Assembly: GCA_014706295.1 (NCBI GenBank)
Contig: JACSVZ010000005.1
Location: 20,190,172-20,254,171 of the forward strand
Length of the DNA: 64,000 bases
Origin: Lycocorax pyrrhopterus obiensis
Taxonomy: Eukaryota; Chordata; Aves; Passeriformes; Paradisaeidae
Direction of reading: 5' to 3'
Part shown: positions 14,701-28,141 of the stretch, in pieces
Position numbering within the stretch: position 1 is the stretch's first letter
Layout: each line of letters begins with the position of its first letter
Notes under the pieces: model-generated
The model's database searches: none
What the model was told of the DNA's origin: nothing
Seen by the model: only the letters and a program-made list of their open reading frames with translations
Translations under genes and position numbers: made by a program

Positions 14701-17700
14701 CATATGCTGCTCAGTACATGTTCTTAGCTGTGCTTCATGGGCACAGGGATGCAACCCTGAGCTTCCCACTTTTTGCCTACCACTGTTGCAGGTCAATTCA
14801 TGCTCTCTGGCAGTTCTGGAGCCTGCCCTGCAAATGTGGGGCAGACACCATGGTGGTTGAAGTTGTATTGTGTATGAGAAAGCCTTGCAAGGCTGTGGCA
14901 GGAGCGAGGATCCACGGCCAGGAGAGAGCCTCTGTGTGCATGTGGTGAGTGGGATGGAAAGCAGAGAGTGTTTCATGCCTCAGCACTGGAGCGACAGGCA
15001 CTGAGTAAGCAGGGCCAGCACATCGCTGAATGTGCCTCCCCACTGAGTTCCTCTTGGGGAGGTAGAAATTTGCTGCTTCATGCAGAGAAAAGTTATGTCG
15101 ACAAGCTGTGTTTTGGTGCCTGGTTTTGTGCAAAACACGGAAATCCTTTCCTGCCTGGTCTCGTTTCATTCTTTTTGCTGTCAGTCATTGCACATGTCAT
15201 CAGTGTCTGTGGAAAAGACTGCACAGTCAGGGCACCAACCTTCTGCAGCCTCCAGTGTGTGAAAAGACACATTAGCTTGAAGATTTTCACATGAGAACTG
15301 CTGATGATTGATGGGACATAGTGTGCAGTCATTAAAAACAGAAGTGTGTGTCTGGAACCCCTCACTGGTGTCCGGGATTAAAGAGACTGTAACAAACTGC
15401 ATTACTGGTGCACACTTGAGCAAGTGGTGGGGTTTGTGCTGGAAACCTTCACTTCAGCAGCCAGGGAGGAGAGAATTTGTGCAACATGCTTAGGGAAGGT
15501 TCATCCAGCCTGGTGGAGTACCCAGAATGCTCTTATTTGCATCCCTCTGAGCTAGGATGCAGATGACAAGGTGCAAACTTCACACAGCCAGGTATAATGC
15601 AGGTTTTTCTACTGGATTTCAGCGTGCTGCCGTCAGTGCTGCACTCCAAACAGCTGGCTTTGTTGCAGTGCAAGCACTGTCACGTTAGCTGGTGTCAGAT
15701 GCCAGCCGTTTACAGTATACGCCATCACAGCATGACTTAAGTTGGCAACACAGAGTCAATCACATGCCAGCAGCCTACTGTACGGGTGGGGGAGTGTGTG
15801 GGAGGAAATGGGGAGAAGATACTCTTATAAAATCCTTTAATGATTTATTTTTAATATCCATTTTTCAAGCCTTGGAAAGTGCTTTTCCCTCCTGGCTGTA
15901 GTTGGCATAGAAGCTGATGAATATGGTCCTTCAGACTCCTTCCATTTTGCGAGGAGCCAGAAAATACAGCTATATTTAGCATGTTACCAAGGCCAGCAGC
16001 AGTCTGTTACTGGGTGGTGATTCCCTGGCTGCAGGCTTGTGTGCCACCTGGAACAGGGTGGGAATGCGCCTGTCCTGGAGTCAGTACTCAGGCTAAATTG
16101 ACAGCAGCGAATTTCAAATTTTCAAATTTTACAAGAGGATGGCTGCACTGGTGCCAGTAGGCTCAATGTGCTGCTTTCCAGCACAGATCAGTCTCTGAGC
16201 ACCAGGCCCCTTCCCAACATGTGCAGTGACCACTCCAGGTGCTGTGATGGTGCTTTTTGGTGCAACACTCGGCTTGGAGAATGTCTCAGTTGGTCTTCTG
16301 TGCACAGCCCTGGAACTGTCCTGTGCCCTATGCTGAGCTTTCGATATGCTGGAGCCACAGCTAGTCCCTGCAGGAAAACTGTGCCTTGTAGCATAAATAT
16401 GCTCATCTAAAACTTGGGGGCCTGACTCCTGTTGCATTTTCTCACATTGTATTCCTAAGCCACACAGGTATAAAGTGGAGTTGTCCTTATTTATCCCCAG
16501 CCCGGTATCCACACAGCAGATTTGCTACCAGTTTCCTGTTGCTTTCCCTGCTGTGTTGCAGCTGGTACTGAGGAGTTAAAAATGCCAGTTCCTTTGTCCT
16601 TCTGGCAGCTTTTGTAGAGCTCAAATTGGACTTGAAGAGCATTTCTGGGAAGTACCAAGAACTGTGGGTGTTGTGATGGAAGGGTAGAAGAAAGGCTCAC
16701 CCCTACCAGTGTTGGAGTTTAGAGGGTACTAGTGGTGCCCATCACTATAGAGTGAGACATCTTGAAAGTTGTTACATAGCAAGATGTCTGAACTGGGAAC
16801 ATTTTGTGTCACTCTGTCACATCATCAGTTCCTAAAATTCATCTGAGAGATGAAGAACTTGCTGTGGTGCTGGAGAGGGCAGCTCAACTCAGCTGTGGCT
16901 TCCAGTATGCCCTGCTGAAACACAGTGGTTGGTGGTGCTCAGGACCAAAATGTTGGTGAGGAGGAGTTAGACCAAAGGTATGGGTTTGAATCTGAGTGTA
17001 GCAGTGATTCATTTAGTCTTTTTTGAGTCCTCGAAGGCCTGACTGACAGCACTTCACAGCCTTTCCTCTGCAGCAGCATCTGCACAACTGTATCTCTTAC
17101 AAATACGTGTCCTTGAAACCAGTAGTACTGTGTGGGCACTGGTTTCAGCTTACAGGCTCTGTCTGCAAGACTAAGGCCTTGTGCTGTATGGTGGTTTTTT
17201 ATTGGTAGTAAAAATGTTCTGTTTGTAGAACCCCCTGTTGGAATTAAACAAACTGCTTTGAGAGGGAAAAAAAGTAGAACAAAGCTTCACACTAAGCTGG
17301 GGTTGCTGGTATCAATGATATTCACAATTTCAGTTGAAACAGCAAAGTCCTTCTCAAGTTGAAGTCGACTGTGTAAGTATTGTTTACAAAAAATAGTAGT
17401 TCTTTTTATCATCTTCTCCATTCCTACAGTGTAGAAACATCTACACAGATTTATTCCAAATTTGGTAGAAATAAGTGTTTTCCCAATCCAAAACACTTGT
17501 GCCAAGTTACAGTCAGGAGAAATTTCTAAGGCTGATGTGTAAGCCCGTGGAGGCTGGAGCTTAGAATCGAGCAGCTGCCTGGCCATAGACAGCCTGTGGT
17601 TCCATGGGGTCTGCTCCCAGTCAGCAGCAGCCCTGCAGAAGCTGTGGAGGTGGGACACTGCAGATGTGCTCTGAGGTGGAATCCTGGACTCTTGCTGGGT

Positions 17701-19836
17701 CCCAGGTGATGGGAAGGGCTGTAGAGAGGCCTGGTCCCATGCAGCCATGAGAAGGATGACCCAAACCTGCTTAGTGCTGATGAGTGTTCTCCTTGCACAA
17801 TAATGTGGTTATTTCCTTTGTAGTGGCATTGGGTATCTGAGCACCAGCCAGCTGCGTTGTGCCATTTTACCCTCACTTCACACAGATGTGAGAAAGTGTC
17901 TGGTGACAAAGATTCATGTCCTCAGGGGCGGTGAGCAGTTAACTTACTGCTGGGGATCTGGGGCTGTTGGATTGTTGAGAAGCCAAAACAATAGCATTAA
18001 AAAACCTCTTTCTTTTTGAGTTGGGTTGTTGGGAGCCACTGGGCTCTTTCAGGAGCAGGGCAGAGTTTCATTCCACAAAGCCAGGCTGCTAAAGTTTGGA
18101 AGTGGGTTTTTTTCCTGTCCCACTGAGTTTAGCCCATCACTTCTTGCATTTAATTATTTGCCTTTTGTTTAACTCTGATCTCCTTGGAGCAGATAAGAGA
18201 GGAGCCTGTTCCCATGACACATGTCAAACAGCCCCTTTTAAGCTGTAGTCAAGCTCTGCAGCCCTCTCCCCAGTGAAGCTGTTGTCCCCACCAAGAAGGG
18301 TGGCAGAGAAAAGCTTGGAAATCTCAGGCTGCTCTACAGCGACCTGGCATGCTGGTGAGCCTGGCTGGGGATTCAAAACCAGCCTTTGCAGTGGGTCATG
18401 GTGTTGGCTTTTTGCAGTGGTACTTGGACTGTCCAGTGATTCCACCTGTATGTTTGCAAAAAAACCTTAAAGAATCCCCAGGAGAGTATCCTGGATGCAT
18501 CAGGGGCTCATCCCAGGAGGTTCCCGCCTGAGCCTTGGGTGCAGTGGTATGTAACAGCTGTATCCTTGTGGACCTGGTTATGGGGTTACAGTTCTGCTGC
18601 GTGTGATCCTGCTAACAGGGGCAGGTACATGGGGTCATCTGATGTGCCCCTTTTGGAAAGCAAATTTAATTACACTGAGACCGAGAACTCTGTGCCCGGC
18701 CCTTGACAAGAGTGCCTGGGACAGGCTGGGTAGTGGATGGTCCTGTGCCTTTGCCGGCTGCAGGAACCATTATTAATTATCTGTCATGGAACAGCTATGT
18801 GGCTTCCAGGTCTGGCCTTATTTTAATAAGCTCAAAAGAATTTGTTCCTCAAAAAAGTCACCATTTTTGCATAAAAGTTTCATAAATAAGCATAAAGTTA
18901 CATTAAGTATTTCATGTATTCTGTATGCCTTTTGTTTCTTGAGGAAGAAATTCAAAAAGAAAGGGGGGAAGAGAAACACCTTATTTTTCAAGAACTATTT
19001 CATCTTAATGACCACATTTGTTACTAGCTTTCTTATTCAGTGATGTGTTAATATTTGTCGTCTTCTGTCTACTTGCAAACACTATTAAAGTAAGGCACAG
19101 TTCATATGCTTTTTAAGTGATTATCTCAGTGGATTTGCAGGGATAACATCAGTGATCTCTTGCTTTTTAGGAGCCACTGGCATGGCCAGTGCTTATGTTT
19201 ATTGCAGGGGGTGAGGAGTCAGTGATGCAACATGCATCACTTTTGAAAAATGAAAGCATGAAGGGGGAAAATTGCTTCAGTTCTTCCTCCTATGACTGCG
19301 TGTTCTCAGCACCTCAGGGTACCTGCATGTTGTGGATCAGAGGTGCTGCCTTGTAGAGCTGTCCTCTTAAAGTTTTATCCAGTGCAGCTGGGGAAGTGGT
19401 GGAGACAGTTTTGTTTCTTGCTGTCTGGTTGTCAGGGCCAGTTAAGTGGTCTGGTGTTGGGAAGGAGGGGAAAAGCAACCCACACAAGGAAACAGGGAAT
19501 TTTTGTTGTTTCTGGAATTGTTGCCACTAGCTTCTGAAAGTATTGGTGTTTGCGTTAGATTGTTTGGTGTTTTTTCTTACAACAATCATTTTGATACCAG
19601 GAAGCCTGACTTTTTGGTTTAGCTTGATAGTATTCAGTTAGTGTTACTGCAGAAGAAGTTATGTTGCTCTTCTCTTCACCTACTATCTAAAAATCACAAA
19701 AGAGGCACAGTAGCTACCAAGCCACTTCCGCCTCGATGATTGTGTTGTTCCAGTAACCCAAACAATCCTTAATTAAATTTCTCTGGCTGCCCTGGGTGTT
19801 ACATTCACTGAAATGCTGTTCCATTATGTTTTTTAG

Positions 19837-20001
19837 GGCCGGTGTACCCGAGAGAACTGCAAATATCTCCACCCTCCCCCACACTTAAAAACACAACTTG
19901 AAATAAATGGACGCAACAACCTGATCCAGCAGAAGACGGCCGCAGCCATGTTTGCTCAGCAGATGCAGTTCATGCTACCAGGCGCGCAGCTACAGCCAAT
20001 T
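19837..20001 (+). CDS. MBNL3: MBNL3 165-nt exon: end of zinc finger 2 and linker
   Basis: The acceptor AG lies at 19835-19836 and the strong donor GTGAGT at 20002. The exon is phase 0 at both ends (55 codons). It opens with [17 protein letters not shown], which carries the last three ligands of the second CCCH finger (Cys-X4-Cys-X3-His). The first Cys of that finger is expected in the missing upstream exon, so an intron splits the finger, as in other MBNL genes. After the finger come an [13 protein letters not shown] linker helix and [14 protein letters not shown], which is the paralogue-3 form. Fingers 1 and 2 form one of the two tandem RNA-binding modules recognising YGCY. The exon ends at LQPI. 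Confidence 0.96.
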
Positions 20002-23000
20002 GTGAGTTACAGCCACGGATTCATCGGGTTCATACTGCTCCCTGTTCCTCCTGTTTGTTCACGGAGGCCCCAGCTCTGTGCCTGAGCTCAGGCCATTGTC
20101 TGTGTTGCCCAGAATTGGGCAGAATCTTCCAGAGGGGTGTCTGATGCTGCCTTTGCATCTCCTTGCAGGCTGTGTCTCTCTTTTCCTCTGATAACTGAGG
20201 AGCTGTGAGATTCAGGACTTCAAGTGGAAGGGTCTTACCACCAGGTGCTTATTTGACCAGTTGATTTATGTACATCCCAGAAGTTCTGAGTGGCTCAGTT
20301 CCAGTGGATCCTGTTTCAGATAGTTGTTTTACACTGAGATGATGCTGACTCCCTTGGACTAGATGTGTTGCACCATTGGACTAAAACTGGGGAAGATGAA
20401 TCCTGTCTAGACTTTAATACTTTTTTATGTCTGGGAGTGAGACTCATTTCACTGCAGTTGTCCCAGCAGAGAGTTATGCTAATGTCACAACCCTGTCATT
20501 TGTTTTTCACAGTAATGGTGATTTAGAGTAAGAGCAGGAAAGATATGCTCCTCTTCAGGTAGGAAGGGAAGCCTGTGGGAGACAGATGTTTGCAGAGCAG
20601 GTAGTTCAGAGAAGCCTTGACTGTCTGTCCCTGCTTTGGCTTGTCAGTTAAAGCAGGTTTCAGGCCGGAGAACCCTGTTATGCCAGAGAGAGGATGCCTT
20701 GTGTCTGCCGGTTGGTGTATCTGGGAGGGGATGATATTTGTCAGCTGAGTTTTAGTCTGTCATAATGTATATTTTAAGAACTGTCAGAGGTCTTGAAGCA
20801 GCTCTTCAATGCTGATGTGAGTAAGCTGCACTGAGAGTTAATTGGGAGTTGTCAGTTTAAAGTTGGGGCTGAGTATCTTTCCTGGAGCAATGTGCACTTA
20901 GTGTGCTGTAGTTGGGTGAGGCTCCTTGTGCTATGCCACACAGGAGGACTGGCCAGATTCCTTGGACAAGCTCTTCTAGCCTGAAGGTGTCAAGTCTGTG
21001 AACCAGCCTGAACTTGGCCTCCTGGTGTCCCACCTACAGTACCTGGCCTCTCTGCCCATGTGAATCACAGCATCTGTCACCCCAGCTTTGAAAATCTCAG
21101 GTGTTTCTGGTTTATTCTCACCAGAGAACAGTGGAGGATTCCTCCTCATTGGAGGCTCTTGTGATGTTTGGTGTAAGAGCTTGTCATGGAGCTGTTTCAG
21201 CAGGAGAAAGCTGCCCAGTGTCCCTTCATGACGGTGGTCTGCCACCAGACTGGGGCATTTCCCCAGTCCGGCATATTCCTCCTGTGTTTTGGGGGCTTTT
21301 CCATGTTTGCCATCACTCTGATCATCATGTGTGTCTGCTAGTAGCTTTATCTTGGCCCTGCCATATAAGCTAGGAAAACGCTGTTTATTCTTCCCATTGT
21401 GAAGATGGAAAGGTGAGAGAAAATTGGCCACAGAAAAGGTCTTTAGTTGTGCTGTGCCTTAGGCTCCTATCTGCTGTAGTCTTGCACCTCTGTTCTGTGG
21501 AGTTTGAAAGTATGTCTACATCAGAAGGAAATCCTGAATTCCCACAAAATAGTAGCACTGGTTTCCAAGCCCGGTACCAAAAGCAAACCCTTCCTGTTTG
21601 GAGTTTTCCTCTGTGGGGAATTCATGGTGGACACTCTTTGTCTGGCTATTCAAAGCATCTTTGGGATTTCCTCTTTGGAAAGTTCCCGTCTTCCCACTTT
21701 GCAATCTTGCGGGTCCAGTATACTCCTAAATTTTACTCCTGCCTTTTAAATTGCCTCTGAGTCTGAATGTGTTGGTTTTTCTGGTTAGTGCTCTCATTTC
21801 AGAGGCCACCTTATCTGATGAGAAAGGCCCCTGGTTTCTAAATTGTGCCATGAGGGAGACATGGGCAAAGAAGAAATAAAAATTTGTTCTGCAGTGACTG
21901 CTCCCTTCCTGCTTTCCCACACTTTACTCAGACTAAACAAGCTCTTGGTCTGATTCCTGCAGCCCAACTTGCTCCACACCAATTTCAGGACAAACAAGAG
22001 ATTGCTCTTTCAACTGCCTTTGATTTCCCAAAGATGCTGTCAGTGGAAGCTGGCTTTGAGAATTTTTTTTCTCTCTAAATGAGAAGGGTGGGGCCTCCTT
22101 TCTGGCTACACATGAAATTCGTCAAAGCAGAAAGTATTGGATCAGATGCAACAGCAGAACAAACCCCATGTGATCAGAAAGCTGATCAACGGGGATGCCT
22201 GCTTAATTGGGATGCTTGCCAGAGACGAGATTTGAAACAGCATGCTTAATAGCTCCAAACAATAGCTGAATGCTTAGACATTTTAAAGTGCCGTTTCACC
22301 AGGAGTTAAAAAAAAAACAAACCACCACCAAAAAAAGCCCCACCAAATCCAAACCAAACCAGTGCTTGACATAGCAGCTTTTCACCAGGCTTCCTGAAAT
22401 GGCCTTGAATGTGTCTATGAGCTGGGCTCTGGCATTGATAGGAAGAGCTACTTTGGTCAACGTTGTGTCTGATTTCTCAGATATGGTCACTTTACATCCT
22501 GTGTGTGCCAGTGCAAGACCACCCAAAAAGTGCTGCACCTTGGGCCTGGTCCCCACCCTCTCCATCCTGCTTTTATCCCTTTACAGCAGTGTGGGACAGA
22601 CTTTCAGAGCTGACCATGGAGGTGCTTCAGCCCAGGGTCCAATTGATGTGGTGGAGCAGGGCACTGGTTTGCCCAGTGCTTCCCCATTAGTGCCTGAACA
22701 AACTGTTGATGGAGTACGGCAGTGGTGACACACCTGCCACCACTCCTGCCCTGCAGCTGCCTCTGCTGCTGCCTAGGGAAGCTGTTTCCTCTCTTTGTTT
22801 TCAAGCTCTTCATCTTTTCTTCCTGTCAAGGTCTTTGCAGACAGGACTATCTTGATAGTTCTGAGTCACCCTGTCACCCTGAAGACAGCCCAGACTTTAA
22901 CCCAGCCCTTTGTCCCCTCCTGGGGCAGCAGGATCCTGCTGCCACTCCTTGATGCAGATGGAGGGGTTAAAGTAGAGGGTGAGCAACTTGCTTGGCCAGT

Positions 23001-26000
23001 GATGCTTGGAGCAAGTGCTGGAGCCGATTTCAATAGGTGCTTTGCACAGGCATTTGTTCCATGCAGCAAAAACCTGATTCATATCTTAGCCTCTAGTCAA
23101 AGGCGTGCTAGGAATGAATAAACATATGTACCCTGGCCCACCCAGGGGGTGGTATCTGCCAAGAAACAATGCTGTGGAGTGTTAACACCTGTCTTTTACA
23201 CTACAGCAGCCCACAAATGAGAGATCCTTTGAACTAAGAGAGTGTCTTTGCAGCCTGGTTGGGGAAACAAGCATCTGTGGTGGTAGGTAGCTGGATGCTT
23301 TGGCCGGTTGGATTCACTCCAGCATGTTCAGCCTTCATGCTGGAGGGTGGTTTTGCAGCCAGCCAGCCCCATGCAGTTACATTGGAGGGGAACACAGGTT
23401 TTTGGGTTTTCTGACAGCATCAATAACGTTTTTAATATCAAGGTTTTCAGTCTTGTCAGTATGAGATCTTTATCTTCAGGTTCTATTACCAGACTGTAAG
23501 CTGCCATTGTTTATTGTGCGCTTTCCATATATAGCTGCTTAGTGGTGACTTGTCTCCCCTCCTTAAGGCTATCAACACCTCTGTATTTACAGTGGGCCTC
23601 TCATTTTCAGGCTTTCCCTTTTTTAGGGTCTGCGGTAACTCAGAATCAACACTTCCTGGCTGAAGTGCTCGTGTTTGACAAAACACCAACCACTTCTCTG
23701 CCTTCCACTTCACAACCACTCTGTGTTTCTTCTCTAGCTTTAGAACAATTTCTGCTAGGCAAATCAAATGCAACTTCTAGATTGTTAACAAAATCAGCTG
23801 TTCCAGGTTCTGTTGCCACCACTGGTGACAAATGTCCCTCCCTTGGACAGTGCCTTCTCTCTGCTCACACCCAACAGCTTCCATGCTTGAGGTCTATGAG
23901 GAGCTCAGAGCTGTCAAAGTCCTTGGCAGCCCTCCCCCTGAGATGTGTTCTGACAACAGGCATTTCAGCTTTTTTTAATTATTACTATTCTTACGAGCAT
24001 TTTAATACTCAGTAAACCAGTCTTGTGAGCTGCTACCAGCCTGAACCCTTTGCTGCTGCACTGTAACCTGTTTCCTTCTGCACAGGAGTTACTGTGCAGT
24101 GTAGTGGTAGTGGTAGACACTGGTAGTGTCTCTGTGATTTATAAAAGTTAATTTGCAAGGAAACCTGTCTCTGTATTTCCTGAATTAGCAAGAGCTTTAA
24201 GGAGGACAGCAGGAGTAAGTGCTGATACTTTCAATGCCTCTGTTTTGCCCTAGAGCACACCAGCAATTAAGGTGAGAGTTTGGTTTTTTAGTGTACAGCT
24301 ATAATATTGCTCTGTCATGTCTCCTGTCCTTCCCTTCCTCTTCCTCACACAGCTTTATATCAGGAACATGGTGCTATTTGGTCTGGGATATCCCTTGAGT
24401 CAGTTGGGGTCAGCTGTCCTCTGTCCCCTCTCAACTCCTTGTGCTGCTCTCCATAATCAACTCACTGGCTGGGTGGGGTGAGAGGCAGAAAAGCCCTTGA
24501 CCCTGTGTAAGCACTGCTCAGAAATAACAAAAACATCCCTGAATTATGAGTGCTGTTTCCAGTACAAATCCAAACCACAGCCCCACACCAGCTACTGTGG
24601 AGAAGATTACCTGTATCCCAGCCAAAAGCAGCACAGCTGTCACAGGAGGTGGACAGGAGGCATGTTGAGGAGGGCAGTGCTGTTTGGAGTAAAAATTACA
24701 TTTGGGTTCTGGCTGCAAGGCGAAAATTTGCTCAAATTCCCTGAGGACATGGGGGACCTGCACAGACATAGAGGAGAGAACTGGCTGGCAGCACCCCTAT
24801 TACTGGTACTGATGCATGAGCCAGACTGGATTTTCCAATCCAAGACAGGCAGCTAGGTCTGGCGGTGACAACAGCCCATCTTTTCCCCTCATCAGCCACA
24901 ATAAATACAGAGCTCCCTGGTACCAGCTCACAAAGGCGCAGTTTTCAGAGTGCTTCACACACTCCAGACTTAGAACCCCAGCTCTTGTATGTTTAATATG
25001 TTGAGCGTGGTCTGCTTGTTCCCTGGGTGCGCACCCGCTTGGCTGTGAGTGTCAGCCTCGGCCTGCGGGCAGGGTGTGGAGCACAACTGTCACTTCCAAT
25101 CAGGGAAGCAGGCACATGGTGCAGGTGGGCAGAAGAAGCGGTTATGAGACCTTGGGAACACAGCAGCAGATGTCAGGGCACAGAAATGGTTGAACAAACA
25201 GCAGCAGCAATAAAAACTCATCCTGCTCTTACAAGCATCACTCTGCAGGTCTCCAGGGTTGAAAATGGATTGTACTACTCAGTTGTTCCTCATGCACATC
25301 TTTTCTCCACTCGCTTCAGCTTGGCTTTGGATGTATTAGCCCATGCTGATTGCTCCCAGTGAGAAGAGGGACTGCTTTTGAGGGAGATGGGGATTGTGTT
25401 TCAGGGAGCAGCTCCTGCTTCCACCTTTGTAGTAGCTTTGGTGAAGAGGCCGGTATATCATCTCTTAGTGAATGTTTCAGGTGAATTCACTCAGTGTGAG
25501 GTGTTGCAAGCCCCCAGCATTCCTGGTCTGCACAAATCCCTCCTTCTGCAGTGGGAGGAACATCTTCCCTTTGTCTCAGAAACCAGCGAGGTCCTTGGCC
25601 TGGCTGCTGGTTGTGTTTGAACCCAAGCAGGAGAAGCCTGCTTTAAAGGGTGTCCTGGAATTTTGGAGCAATGTTTTTGCCACACCTGCTCAGTCAGGAT
25701 ACTTCTGCTATATTAGGTGCCAAAAAACATAGGGTAGGTTTGCCCACACATTTGTGCAAGCCACATGTACTTCAACATTTGGGCTACTATGGGTGCATAA
25801 AACAAATGCTGACAAAATGTCAGGCCCTACCATAACCTGTGCAGACTGGCCAGGCTGGAGAAGCTCCTTAAAACAGCATTTATGGTGCAAATGGTGACGG
25901 AAGTTCAGCAGATAGCACTGTAATTACTGGTAGTCACACAGAAGAAAACAGTCTAATGGATGCTGCCTTCTCACTAAAGTGTTCAGGGAGTCACAGCTTT

Positions 26001-27940
26001 GAAAATCCTGAAGAGATGTTTTAGCAGCAAAAGGTATAAAATGTCTGGGAGCCACAGAGAATTGAAAGAGAGAAGAAAATTGTTTAATAAAGGGCTGTGG
26101 ATTGGGGGATCTCTGGCTTTAGTGGCTGAAGTCTCCTGACAGCTGAAGCAGTGCTTGACTAAGGCTCACAAGAAGAAAAATTGGAAATCCCTCCCAGAGA
26201 GAGAATTATTTGGTTCTGCTACACTTCAAGCATCCAGCACCACTGATGCAGGAAGCTGTGTCTTCTCATTGAGGAGGAGAAAATGGGATATATTCTGTCA
26301 ATGATTCCCTTTCCTATTGGCTCGGTCACTGACCTTAGGAAGGGGCATTGTTGAGCTAAAGCTGGGTTAGGACAGTTGGCTGGTGTACTGTGGGATAACT
26401 TCTTCCATATCACAATAAGCAAAGTATGAAAGTACCAGGATGAAGATGCTGTTGAGGAACACACTGTCCATATGTGGTTTCTTTTAGAAGTTCACAGGAC
26501 TAGAAATACCAAAACAAAAGAAAGGAGGGAATGATGTGTGTGGCCAAAAAACTGCCCCAGGCCATTGTGTAAGCACACTTGTATTTATTGCCAAGTAGAG
26601 CCTGTAGCTCCCAAGGATGATATCATGGACACCTGCCAATGTGAGCAGCTTTAACTGGAACCCAGAACACAGTGGAACAGGTGACAGGAGGGAAAATAAA
26701 AATGGTTTCAAGTTTCAGGCTGCTTTCCCTGGGGGCTGCTCAAGCCCCTGCTACAGGAGCAAAAGTGCTGCCATGCATGCTTTCATTTTCAGCGGGGGCA
26801 GATGGAGTTTTTCATCAGCTGGAATTGGTTTAATTCCCAAGAATAGTTTGGATCTTGTACTTTAAAACCTCACAAACTCCCTGGCTGTAGGGGCTAGTCA
26901 CAGACTTTAAACTGAGCATCTGCTTAGGAGCCTTGTGCTCACCTGCCTGCCAGCACAGCAGTTCCTTTTTCAGACAAGCACTGCTGGAGCAGCTCAGGTC
27001 AGGGAAGCACCTCTGGCCCCCTGCACTGAAGCTCTGCTGCACTCAGAGGACCTGCCTAACACAATGGTAGGGACCTGAAGTGGTCAAGATCTTTTTGGCC
27101 TGTTGTTCTGTCCCAAGGAGAACATGGCTCCGTGTAGCACAGGTGGGGTCTTGGACCTCGCACTAGTCCACCTGAGCCATCTCATCTGGTACACGCTGTC
27201 ATTGCTGTTCCAAGCCCAAGACTCACCTGCTCTTGCTAAAGCCATGAGATTTGGCATGTTGTGACATTAATGAGTTTGGTGTCCTCTTGCTGCCATTCAC
27301 GTAGAGCGCAGGCTTAGATCCTTCTGCAAAATGGCTTTTGCCTGGAGTGTGTTGGCACTCTGAAACCAACCCCAGATGTGCAGGATGCCTGACCACTGAG
27401 CATACTGCAGCAGAGATACCTCACCTGACTGAGGTAGGCCTTTGGCCTAACCTGAGGCACGCTGGCTGTGCTAACATGGAGCTCAGGGCAGGCTGATGGT
27501 GAATGCAGCAGTGCACCTAATGGGGTTACTTGCTTCCAGGTCCTGAAGCTGCAGTTTACCTTGGAGTCTCTCTACAGCATTGTGGTGAACGTTAAAGAAG
27601 CTGAGACATTTATTTGGGAATGAGAAGTCTGTTTCATTTGGGCCTGCCCTAATTGCTGGCATGAAATCCTTAATTGTGTCATTAAACTATAAAGATCATC
27701 AATATGCTTTGATCTGACAAATAAAGATGCCTTGTATTCAGGATGAGTCACAAATCTGTGAGTCAGGAGAAGCGAATGGGTCGCAAATAAATGGCAATAA
27801 ATGAATAGATTGGAGAGCACAGCATTTTGATGTGGCTAATCAAATTGTCTAAAAGGATTGAAGTGTGATGCAAGGCTTTGATGGGTAATCCAAGACAGAG
27901 CTTTTTAACTAATACTTGTTTTTCCTCTTTCTATACACAG
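20002..27940 (+). other. MBNL3: MBNL3 intron, 7.9 kb
   Basis: The intron has a GTGAGT donor and a pyrimidine-rich acceptor ending CTATACACAG. Nothing coding is recognised inside. The last 300 bases before the acceptor are AT-rich and contain two perfect TCF/LEF-type motifs, reported separately. A/C-rich low-complexity sequence lies at 22305-22360. The longer open frames in it (up to 157 codons) match no known family. Confidence 0.85.
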
Positions 27941-28141
27941 ACAACGTTTCCTGTGACTCCATCACTTGCAACAAGCCCCACAATGGCTTTTAGTCCCTAC
28001 CTGAGTCATGTTTCTCCTGGGATGGGCTTGGTTCCTGCAGAGCTTTTACCAAATACTCCTGTCCTGGTTTCCGGAAATCCTACTGTTACAGTACCAGGAG
28101 GCTCTGCTGGGCAGAAACTGATGCGTACGGATAAACTGGAG
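27941..28141 (+). CDS. MBNL3: MBNL3 201-nt exon: inter-finger linker
   Basis: The acceptor is CACAG at 27936-27940 and the donor GTATTT at 28142. The exon is phase 0 at both ends (67 codons). It encodes the Pro-rich flexible linker between the two zinc-finger pairs, starting [17 protein letters not shown] and including [17 protein letters not shown]. It ends [10 protein letters not shown], which leads directly into zinc finger 3. In the family this linker separates the two RNA-binding modules and contributes to splicing activity. The motif near the middle is the MBNL3 version rather than that of MBNL1 or MBNL2. Confidence 0.96.

Larger units (their letters stand above)
1..19836 (+). other. 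MBNL3: Non-coding DNA upstream of the first MBNL3 exon seen, probably a large intron
   Basis: No coding exon is recognised in this 19.8 kb. The first exon visible downstream begins in phase 0 in the middle of zinc finger 2, so the coding exon for the N-terminus and zinc finger 1 must lie upstream. I looked for its signature (a Cys-Arg-Glu-Phe-Gln-Arg-Gly block before a GT donor) and did not find it, so I read the region as intron. Open frames here are short (up to 168 codons), overlap on both strands and match no family I know. The stretch holds a 38-bp tandem duplication near its start, a 28-bp spaced duplication near 11.7 kb, poly-T runs near 9.2 kb and AT-rich blocks such as 18760-19130. 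An unrecognised 5' UTR exon or alternative promoter cannot be excluded. Confidence 0.7.

Noticed and set aside
23542..24015. 157-codon plus-strand ORF in the 7.9-kb intron
   Set aside because: No recognisable domain, opposing frames overlap it, and no MBNL phase relation.
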